Shown here piece after piece: positions 1 through 5,709 of a stretch of 14,823 nucleotides of DNA. The DNA is taken from contig JAUWNP010000109.1 of NCBI GenBank assembly GCA_030612585.1, forward strand, positions 1 through 14,823, in the 5' to 3' direction. This stretch comes from Anaerolineae bacterium. GTDB taxonomy: Bacteria > Chloroflexota > Anaerolineae > B4-G1. Position 1 is the first letter of the stretch, and every line of letters starts with the position of its first letter. The notes beneath the pieces are model-generated. The model was not told where the DNA came from. It saw nothing but the letters and a program-made list of their open reading frames with translations, and did no database searches. The translations under genes were made by a program, and so were the position numbers.

Positions 1-142
1 CCCACAATCTGTCAGAATTGGGACACTATAGCAGAGAAACCCTCAACTGCCAAATTGCCTTGGAGAGACAAAGGAACAAAAACGGTACCAATCTTGCAGC
101 CAAAAATCGCCTAAACTGAACTGATTTTCACCACCCTAGCAT
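1..142. mobile_element. Foreign sequence cutting off the SIS gene; candidate insertion-sequence end
   Basis: The SIS-domain reading frame matches its family up to Gly-Gly-Phe-Met-Leu, then leaves it at about position 142 and stops after two unrelated codons. Sequence to the left is visibly more AT-rich than the neighbouring genes and encodes nothing I can recognise. Read leftward it begins GGGTGGTGAAAATCAG, which could be the terminal inverted repeat of an insertion sequence. Only one end is in the window, so neither the element family nor a target duplication can be shown. A deletion or rearrangement junction would look the same. Confidence 0.35.
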
Positions 143-340
143 GAACCCACCGGCACGGTAGACCAGGTCCTGGATTGGAAGCGAAGAGTGTGTGCAGCCG
201 AAAGCGAAGATGCGCCCTTCGTTGACAACAGCATCAGCCAACAACTTTGCCGCCCGCTCAATGGCCGGCATTTCTTCATCGGCCATTCGGTGCAGGAGAT
301 CGATTACACCATCGAGGTATTCTCTAGCAAGGGAAATCAT
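128..340 (-). pseudogene. SIS-domain phosphosugar-binding protein, 3'-truncated
   Basis: Seventy codons remain of a protein normally near 240-250 residues. The start at 340 is an ATG behind AAGGAGG; a TTG further upstream at 367 has no such site. The N-terminal helices and the stretch FAFGCTHSSLPIQDLVYRAGG (given here as residues 46-66) fit the phosphosugar-binding SIS family annotated as UPF0309 or sugar isomerase-like. In that family FGxxHS lines the sugar-phosphate pocket. After residue 68 the family sequence is lost and the frame closes with Gly-Trp-stop. The gene starts 33 bases after nagA and is the last gene of the operon, so it probably once processed a phosphosugar made by the PTS and NagA. 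The remnant lacks most of the SIS fold and is unlikely to work. Confidence 0.8.
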
Positions 341-373
341 AGCAGCCTCCTTCACACAAGTATACAAGCATAG

Positions 374-1525
374 TTAAATATCCTGGTAGACTACCTGCCC
401 CGCAACCATGGTCAGACGGACGTTGAGGTCGGCGTCGAGCAGGATCACATCGGCATCAGCGCCGGGCGCTAGCACACCCTTTCGCCCCGCTAGCCTCATC
501 GCCTCGGCCGGCACTGAGGTCGCCATAGGCAGGGCTTCCTTCAATGAAAGACCGGTGTAGTTGATCACGTTGCGCAGACCAGCGTCCAGCGTCAGGCTGC
601 TGCCCGCTAGGCCGCCAGCAGCGGTGCGTGAGATTCCCTCCCGCATGGTGATCGTTTGTCCGCCCAGGTCATACTCTCCGTCTCTTAGTCCTGCAGCACG
701 TATGGCATCAGTGATCAGGATTGTGCGAGACACGCCCTTGGCCCGGACCAGCAGTTTGACGACAGCCGGGTGGACATGCGCTCCATCAGCAATTACCTGG
801 GCATAGATACGGTCGTCGGCCAACACGGCACCGAGCGTGCCAGGGATACGGTGATGCAGGCCAAGCATACCATTAAAAGTATGGGTCGCTTGCCGCAAGC
901 CGCAGCCGGCTGCCTCCAGCACCTGCTCGTAACTCGCTCCACTGTGCCCGACAGCGAACTCAACCCCCTCACCAATCCCCTGTTCAACCAACGCCAAGGC
1001 TCCATCTAGTTCTGGAGCAACGGTGATGAGCCGCACACAGCCGGTAGCCAGCCAGGTGCCATATTCCTTCGGGTCCGGATCGCGCAGATGCTCCGGAGGC
1101 TGAGCCCCCCTGTGGTCTGGATTGAGATAGGGGCCTTCAAGGTGCACACCCAGGTGATGGGCGCCATCCTGCGGCTGTGGACAGTGGGCAACGTTCTCGA
1201 TCGCTGGCAGAATCGCCTGGGGCGAGGCGGCGATTGTCGTCGGCAGGTAGCACGTCACTCCGTGCCAGGCGAAGAAACGCGCCATGCCATGCAGGGCCTC
1301 CGGCGTGGCATCCATCGTATCGTGACCAGCGCTTCCGTGGACATGAACATCGATCAAGCCCGGAGCTACCCACAGCCCTCGGGCATCGATCAACCGTTCT
1401 GCCGGCCCGGCGGCGCGCCTCCTAGCCTCAATGGAGGTGATCTTTGGGCCCTCGATCACAAGCGCGTGATCAGATAAGATTTCTCTAGGGGTGATGAGTG
1501 TCCCACGCAAGATAAGTGTGCGCAT
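374..1525 (-). CDS. nagA: N-acetylglucosamine-6-phosphate deacetylase
   Basis: This cytoplasmic amidohydrolase removes acetate from N-acetylhexosamine 6-phosphate. At 383 residues it has normal length, and the metal and catalytic residues are all visible: HVH at 61-63, Glu130 in HLEGPY, His194 in VGHSG, His215 in THTFNGM, and the catalytic Asp273 in ITDA. LAGSS near 307 is the family signature before the C-terminal strand. An in-frame GTG at 1540 abuts GGAGG with no spacing, so I chose the ATG at 1525, which has GGAAG about nine bases upstream. It lies 33 bases after cutC and 33 before the SIS gene, so the three are probably cotranscribed. Substrate could be GlcNAc-6-P, GalNAc-6-P or a related sugar; sequence alone does not decide. 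Confidence 0.93.
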   Translation of the reverse strand: MRTLILRGTLITPREILSDHALVIEGPKITSIEARRRAAGPAERLIDARGLWVAPGLIDVHVHGSAGHDTMDATPEALHGMARFFAWHGVTCYLPTTIAASPQAILPAIENVAHCPQPQDGAHHLGVHLEGPYLNPDHRGAQPPEHLRDPDPKEYGTWLATGCVRLITVAPELDGALALVEQGIGEGVEFAVGHSGASYEQVLEAAGCGLRQATHTFNGMLGLHHRIPGTLGAVLADDRIYAQVIADGAHVHPAVVKLLVRAKGVSRTILITDAIRAAGLRDGEYDLGGQTITMREGISRTAAGGLAGSSLTLDAGLRNVINYTGLSLKEALPMATSVPAEAMRLAGRKGVLAPGADADVILLDADLNVRLTMVAGQVVYQDI

Positions 1526-1558
1526 TCCGAATTCTTCCACCCTCCAGCCATCGAGTAT

Positions 1559-2260
1559 CTAGAGCGATGTAACGGCTCGGTCAAGTGCCTCGCGTAATTG
1601 CTTCACCTTGTACTGGTCAACAATGCCGGTGTGTGTGGGTGGAACGCGCACGCCTGTACCCACATGGACACTGGTCAGGCCGGTTCCTGCTACAACTCGA
1701 GCCACGTTCTTAGCATTTATCCCCCCAGCCGGAAGAATAGCGATGCGTCCAGCCGCTTGCTCCACGAACGCACGAATCTGCGCTAGTCCGTCTTTAGCCT
1801 TACCAGACAGGCCAGCGCCACCAGTGGTACGAACACTTTGCACACCCAACTCAATCAGGGTCTCCAATGCTTGGCCCAGATCCACAGCCTGTTCCCACGC
1901 GAGGTGGAAGTTAATCGAACAGTCCTCTGCCGCATCCCTAAACGCCCGTACTGCATCAGCATCTATATGCCCGTCCTCCGTGATGCATCCCAGGAGGAAT
2001 TCTCTAGCCCCCAATTTGCGAGCCAGCCGAATGTCCGCGCACATGACAGCGATGTTACTTTCCGAGTATATCATTGTACGGGCATGGGGACGGATCATGA
2101 CCAACACATTGATACCCACACTAGCGCAGACCTGCTCGATCATCCCAGCGCTTGGAGTTAGCCCCAATTGGAGGTAATCGCACTTGAGGTCAAGTCGGGT
2201 GGCTCCACCCGCCTCAGCAGCGAGTGCCTCCGAAAGGTTCTCAACAATGATCTCCAACAT
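1559..2260 (-). CDS. cutC: CutC-family TIM-barrel protein
   Basis: The 233-residue protein matches the CutC family (E. coli CutC has 248). Visible landmarks are MLEIIVENLSEALAAEAGG at the N-terminus, GLTPSAG near 33-39, VMIRPHA near 54-60, GCITEDGHID near 91-100, SVRTTGGAGLS near 142-152 and ILPAGGIN near 175-182. The family was first tied to copper tolerance in E. coli, but the biochemical role is not settled. The two Gly-rich loops at the ends of late strands resemble phosphate-binding loops of TIM barrels. Its place between PTS EIIC and nagA argues for a sugar-phosphate role here, which is inference. The usual Leu-Cys after the first strand is shifted (LDLKCDY). The ATG at 2260 has GGGAGAG upstream; the GTG at 2284 looks less likely. 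Confidence 0.88.
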   Translation of the reverse strand: MLEIIVENLSEALAAEAGGATRLDLKCDYLQLGLTPSAGMIEQVCASVGINVLVMIRPHARTMIYSESNIAVMCADIRLARKLGAREFLLGCITEDGHIDADAVRAFRDAAEDCSINFHLAWEQAVDLGQALETLIELGVQSVRTTGGAGLSGKAKDGLAQIRAFVEQAAGRIAILPAGGINAKNVARVVAGTGLTSVHVGTGVRVPPTHTGIVDQYKVKQLREALDRAVTSL

Positions 2261-2354
2261 AGTAGCTCTCCCTTCCGGTCGCACCTTAACTGGACGTTGG
2301 CAAACTTAACCTGACTTGAAAGATGGGGCCGCCCCTAATCCAGTCACTAACAAT

Positions 2355-2386
2355 AGGTCGAGGAGGGGACGCCCCCTCCTCGACCT
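2355..2386 (-). terminator. Strong intercistronic hairpin between EIIC and cutC
   Basis: AGGTCGAGGAGGGG and CCCCTCCTCGACCT form a perfect 14-bp stem around a four-base loop. It starts 17 bases after the EIIC stop and ends about 95 bases before the cutC start. In the direction of transcription the next bases (ATTGTTAGTG) are not a clean T-run. It may therefore be a partial terminator or an mRNA-stabilising hairpin that sets the ratio of transporter to downstream enzymes. No promoter for cutC is obvious in the remaining gap. Confidence 0.6.
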
Positions 2387-2402
2387 CTAGGTCTGCAAGG
2401 TG

Positions 2403-3719
2403 CTACCCGCCGAACAACTTGGCGATCAGCCAGATCGGAATGGCGGGCAAGATGGCATCCGGACAGGTGAAGCCGAGGGCCACAGCGCCCATGGCTCCCA
2501 GGTCGCCGAAGACTTGGAACTTGTAGGCGAAGCTAATCATGAACCAGCCCAGAAAGCACCATAGGAACCCACCAACCCAGGCGCCACGACGGCCTCCGGT
2601 AGCGTTGCCGAAGATTGCTCCTGACCCGCTTGCAAAGAAGGCCGCGATCATGCTGGGCAGCGGCACCGGCCATCCGATGAGAGCCAGAATGGCCATCGCC
2701 ACCACCTGTGCGATTGTGCCCGAGATCAGGCCGATAATCAGAGAGTTCGGAGCGAAGGAGTAGATTACCGGGCAGTCCAGCGCTGGCTTAGCGCCAGGGA
2801 TTAGCTTATCAGCGACGCCCTTGAAGGCCGGAACGATCTCGGCGATCAGCATGCGGACACCCTGGAGAAGGACGAGCACACCGGCCGTAAATCCAAGCGC
2901 CTGCAAGATCGCGAAGACCAGCCAGTTCTGGCCACCGCTGATGTTCTCCATAAACCCTGCTGCTCCGACCTGAATCAGGGCCAGAATAGCGGCGATCAAC
3001 GTGACAACCAGCATCACCAGCGAGATCGAGATCGACATGTCACGGAAAAAGCTCAGAGAATCGGGTATCTCGAGATCTTCGGCGGAGTCTGCCGGATCGC
3101 CTACCAGAGGCCCCACCCAGGCGCAGACCATGTTGAGCAACGTCTGGCCGTGACCGAAGGCGATGGTGTCATTGCCGACGATCTTGCGCATCACCGGCTG
3201 TGCCAGCGCGGGCGCCAGGGTCATGTACACGCCGTCCACAATCGAAGCCAGCACCACCACCGCCCACAGGGGCAGGCCGAACGAGTGGAACAGGATGGCA
3301 AAGGCGCCGGCGTGGATCCAGATCATGTGACCGGTCAGATAGATATAGTGGAACGGAGTGATGCGAGCGAGCAGGATGTGGATGGCATAGCCAAAGAGCA
3401 TTGTCCAGGCGACCGCTGCTCCGACCTCACCGATGTTGGTGTCTTGGACTGCGCTGACCACGGCTTCGTCGAAGGTCACGAACGTCTCAAACCCAGCCGC
3501 AGGGAGGCCGGCCTCGAACATACTCTGGATAGGGATCAAGGCGTTGATCAACGCTCCGATACCAACGCTCATGATCAGCAAGCCGAGAATAGTCTTGATT
3601 GTTCCAGTGAACACCTCGCTGGCCGGCTTGCGTTGGATCAGCAGGCCAACCATGGCGATCAAACCCAGAACAAAAGCTGGAAGTGTAACCAACTGTAAAA
3701 GGAACGCAAAGATCTGCAT
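2403..3719 (-). CDS. PTS EIIC, ascorbate (UlaA/SgaT) type
   Basis: This is a 438-residue membrane permease of the phosphotransferase system, comparable to E. coli UlaA at about 465. It is strongly hydrophobic throughout, with roughly ten membrane segments. Family landmarks are GTIKTILG (39-46), RITPFHYIYLTGHMIW (119-134), FGHGQT (188-193), SAEDLEIPDSLSFFRD (212-227) and the late LLQGVRMLIAEIVPAFKG and LDCPVIYSFAPNS blocks. It moves the sugar while the separate EIIA and EIIB in the same operon phosphorylate it. The family covers more than ascorbate; with nagA downstream the substrate may be an acylated amino sugar (inference). The ATG at 3719 has AAGGAGGG upstream. A 186-base gap separates it from EIIB, unlike the tight EIIA-EIIB junction. 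Confidence 0.9.
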   Translation of the reverse strand: MQIFAFLLQLVTLPAFVLGLIAMVGLLIQRKPASEVFTGTIKTILGLLIMSVGIGALINALIPIQSMFEAGLPAAGFETFVTFDEAVVSAVQDTNIGEVGAAVAWTMLFGYAIHILLARITPFHYIYLTGHMIWIHAGAFAILFHSFGLPLWAVVVLASIVDGVYMTLAPALAQPVMRKIVGNDTIAFGHGQTLLNMVCAWVGPLVGDPADSAEDLEIPDSLSFFRDMSISISLVMLVVTLIAAILALIQVGAAGFMENISGGQNWLVFAILQALGFTAGVLVLLQGVRMLIAEIVPAFKGVADKLIPGAKPALDCPVIYSFAPNSLIIGLISGTIAQVVAMAILALIGWPVPLPSMIAAFFASGSGAIFGNATGGRRGAWVGGFLWCFLGWFMISFAYKFQVFGDLGAMGAVALGFTCPDAILPAIPIWLIAKLFGG

Positions 3720-3744
3720 GGTTTAAACCCTCCTTATATAGGTT

Positions 3745-3772
3745 TCTTGAGACCTCGGTCTTGAGATCTCAA
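3745..3772. repeat. 14-bp tandem repeat with embedded palindrome upstream of EIIC
   Basis: Two adjacent 14-bp units, TCTTGAGACCTCGG (3745-3758) and TCTTGAGATCTCAA (3759-3772), differ at three positions. The second contains the perfect 12-bp palindrome TTGAGATCTCAA, and AGACCTCGGTCT (3751-3762) is a second inverted repeat. They lie 26 bases upstream of the EIIC start in the 186-base EIIB-EIIC gap. The rest of that gap holds a long purine tract on the coding strand (about 3858-3898) and no gene. A protein-binding site or an mRNA hairpin that uncouples EIIC from EIIAB is possible. Confidence 0.45.
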
Positions 3773-3905
3773 CCCCAGGTACTAGATACACGCCCCAGGC
3801 ATGACTATGACTGAGCTAGGTCAAACGTGCGAACTACTTCCAGTTAATTCGAATCCATTCCCCCTCCTTTCCCTATCTCTCTCCTCTCAGACCATGCCCC
3901 CCCGC

Positions 3906-4199
3906 CTAACCAGCGGCCGACGAGTCAAGAAGCTCGCGGATCGCACCGACAACCTTGGTCTTGATCTCCTCCTTGTCCACTAGATTCCGAATGAGAACCA
4001 CTCGACTGGTCGCACCTTTGAGGTGCGGTTTCATATCAGTCGGTGCCACTATGATGTCCACCTGCTGGCCCTTGTAGGAGCCCAGGTCCCAGGGCAGAAT
4101 CTCAGCTTTGAGACCCTCCTCCTTCAAGATCTCATCGATGAACAACTTTAGCATCATGCTGGTGCCGAACCCCATACCACACAGGGTTGCAATGCGCAT
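3906..4199 (-). CDS. PTS EIIB, ascorbate/galactitol type
   Basis: The 97-residue cytoplasmic phosphocarrier starts MRIATLCGMGFGTS. Cys7 in the CGMGxGTS loop is the residue that takes phosphate from EIIA and passes it to the sugar bound by EIIC. Length and fold pattern (alternating strands and helices, VDIIVAP near 49) fit the SgaB/UlaB-like EIIB family. The ATG at 4199 directly follows the EIIA stop codon and has AAGGAGG four bases upstream, inside the EIIA 3' end. Translation of the two is thus likely coupled. Confidence 0.92.
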   Translation of the reverse strand: MRIATLCGMGFGTSMMLKLFIDEILKEEGLKAEILPWDLGSYKGQQVDIIVAPTDMKPHLKGATSRVVLIRNLVDKEEIKTKVVGAIRELLDSSAAG

Positions 4200-4703
4200 T
4201 TATGCCTCCTTTGTTCTCCCCCTATCCCACGAACGGACGACGGAGAGCAACGTATGATCGTCTGGTGCAGCGCGGATGCGCTCCAAGGTCGCCTGATCCA
4301 GCAGTAACTGTGCCAGTTGCTGAAGAGCGGTTACGTGGGCATGCTTGTCGACTGCACCGAAAGCGATGACTACGTCCACAGGGTCATTCTCCTTATGTCC
4401 AAAGGCCACGGGTGGCGATAGCGTCATCATCCCAAAACACGGTTGACGGACGCCGTCCTCCGGGCGAGCATGCAAGAGAACGATCCCAGGGGCGATCACA
4501 GCGTAGGACCCCATTTCACGCAGCACGCGCTTCATAGCCTCCACATAGCACGGCTCGACGGTACTCGCTTCAACGAGTAGTTGGCCAGCGCGGCCCACTG
4601 CCTCTTCCCAGGAGGCCACCCTGACCATGGCACGCACGGTTTGCTCAGTCAGCATCGTGTGCAATTGTGGAGCGACGTGTACTCCATTCGTTTGCTCACT
4701 CAT
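4200..4703 (-). CDS. PTS EIIA, mannitol/fructose (EIIA-2) type
   Basis: This 167-residue cytoplasmic protein accepts phosphate from HPr on a histidine and hands it to EIIB. The active-site context IAPGIVLLHARPEDGV places the phosphorylated residue at His78. The later AFGAVDKHAHVTALQQLAQLL (114-134) is the conserved second half, with His121 or His123 near the site. The fold is that of the UlaC/FruA-type EIIA domain, here as a free protein. Its ATG at 4703 has only a weak ribosome-binding site and lies 19 bases after the regulator stop. An internal Met17 has no better site. EI and HPr are not in the window and must be encoded elsewhere. Confidence 0.9.
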   Translation of the reverse strand: MSEQTNGVHVAPQLHTMLTEQTVRAMVRVASWEEAVGRAGQLLVEASTVEPCYVEAMKRVLREMGSYAVIAPGIVLLHARPEDGVRQPCFGMMTLSPPVAFGHKENDPVDVVIAFGAVDKHAHVTALQQLAQLLLDQATLERIRAAPDDHTLLSVVRSWDRGRTKEA

Positions 4704-4722
4704 CTAACACCATCTCGCTCAT

Positions 4723-5496
4723 TCAGCCCGCCACTACGACCTGTATCCCTAGTTGCCGCAGAGAGATCAGGGTTTGCGGATCGGTCTCCGTGTCCGTCAC
4801 CAACGTGGAGATTCGCTCCACTGGCGCGACGTAGGCGGAGGCGACCTTGCCGAACTTGGTGTGATCGGCCACCACGACCAACTCTGGGGCCATCTCGATG
4901 ATCGTGCGGTCGGTCATCACCTCCGGCAGGTAGTCGTTCGTCATCCCCGCCTCCAGGCTGATGGCTCGCATGCCCATAATGACCTTGTCCACCCGCACCT
5001 CGCGGAGGGACTGTTCAGCGATGTGACCCACCAGGGAAAGTTCTGAGGCACGCATCATGCCACCTGTTACAACGACTGTTACTCCCTCGGCGGCAGCCAG
5101 TTCGGTGGCGACGTTGAGGGCGTTAGTGACCACAGTCAAGTTCCTGCGGTCAACGAGATTGCGGGCAACGTGGGCAGTAGTAGAGCCCGAGCCGATGAAG
5201 ACCGAGTCGCCGTCTGAAACCAAGGCGGCTGTGGCGCGGCCGATGCACTCCTTGCAGTTCTCCGCCTGGACCATGCGTTGGATCACAGGTGGCTCGGGTG
5301 GCGCAGGAGTCGCTGCGACCGCCCCACCGTGAGCGCGTCGCAACGCACCCTGGGCAGCCAACTCGCGCAGGTCACGCCTGATGGTGACTTGGCTAACGCC
5401 GAAGCGGCGGCTTAACTCGGTGACGGTGCCCTGCCCATTATCCCGAACAGTCTCCAGAATCAGTTGCTGGCGCTCTTCCTTCAATGAGGTAGCCAT
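4723..5496 (-). CDS. DeoR-family transcriptional regulator
   Basis: The 257-residue protein has the standard DeoR layout. An N-terminal winged helix-turn-helix spans about residues 6-60 (TVTELSRRFGVSQVTIRRDL, 24-43, then the LRRAHGGAV wing). A C-terminal sugar-phosphate sensor domain follows, with IGSGSTTAHVARNL (101-114), VVTNALNVATEL (122-133), VTGGMMR (143-149) and VADHTKFG (209-216). Family members usually repress sugar operons until a phosphorylated intermediate binds. It is the first gene of the PTS operon, so it probably controls its own transcription and that of the genes behind it. The ATG at 5496 has GGAGG four bases upstream. Five repeated boxes over and upstream of its promoter are the likely operators. 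Confidence 0.92.
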   Translation of the reverse strand: MATSLKEERQQLILETVRDNGQGTVTELSRRFGVSQVTIRRDLRELAAQGALRRAHGGAVAATPAPPEPPVIQRMVQAENCKECIGRATAALVSDGDSVFIGSGSTTAHVARNLVDRRNLTVVTNALNVATELAAAEGVTVVVTGGMMRASELSLVGHIAEQSLREVRVDKVIMGMRAISLEAGMTNDYLPEVMTDRTIIEMAPELVVVADHTKFGKVASAYVAPVERISTLVTDTETDPQTLISLRQLGIQVVVAG

Positions 5497-5541
5497 ATTG
5501 CCTCCACTAAATCGGACACTTTTGAAACTTAATGCATATTC

Positions 5542-5570
5542 ATTATATCATAATCGGTCATACTTGTCAA
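5542..5570 (-). promoter_or_regulatory. Consensus sigma-70 promoter of the PTS operon
   Basis: On the minus strand TTGACA (5570-5565) and TATAAT (5547-5542) are separated by exactly 17 bases, a perfect consensus promoter. Transcription would start near 5535, giving a leader of about 40 bases before the regulator ATG at 5496. A promoter this strong normally needs a repressor, which agrees with the repeated boxes in its spacer and across its -35 element. Confidence 0.8.
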
Positions 5571-5624
5571 TATCTTGGTCATATTCGGTTGGCCATATTC
5601 GGTCACTCTAGTGAATATCGGTCA
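5550..5624. promoter_or_regulatory. Array of five operator-like boxes (ATATTCGGTCA)
   Basis: Related boxes occur at 5550-5560 (ATAATCGGTCA), 5570-5581 (ATATCTTGGTCA), 5581-5591 (ATATTCGGTTG), 5595-5605 (ATATTCGGTCA) and 5614-5624 (AATATCGGTCA), all in the same orientation. The units GGTCATATTCGGTT and GGCCATATTCGGTC (5577-5604) form an exact-length 14-bp tandem repeat. The first box lies between -10 and -35 of the operon promoter, the second overlaps the -35, and the last is about 20 bases from the -35 of the divergent PHP gene. The DeoR protein encoded next door is the obvious binder (inference). TCACT-CT-AGTGA at 5603-5614 is an added inverted repeat. Confidence 0.7.
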
Positions 5625-5644
5625 ATCTGAGCCACCTCCGCTAC

Positions 5645-5672
5645 TTGACAAGCCGGCCCGAATGGAGAGAAT
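5645..5672 (+). promoter_or_regulatory. Probable promoter of the PHP gene
   Basis: TTGACA at 5645-5650 is a perfect -35; 16 bases later GAGAAT (5667-5672) is a four-of-six match to a -10. This would start transcription near 5680, about 30 bases before the ATG at 5710, which has GGAGGGAG upstream. Its closeness to the box array suggests shared control with the divergent PTS operon. Confidence 0.45.
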
Positions 5673-5709
5673 ACACAGAACACTTTAGCCTGCTTGGAGG
5701 GAGTTGCCA

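Noticed and set aside
3837..3857. Tiny leader frame MDSN after a strong AAAGGAGGGGGA site in the EIIB-EIIC gap (minus strand)
   Set aside because: Four codons within a purine tract that yields Shine-Dalgarno-like sequence by chance; no evidence for translation or attenuation.
5550..5624. Repeated boxes as a CRISPR array
   Set aside because: Units are 10-14 bp with irregular 10-21 bp spacing and no cas genes; an operator array fits better.
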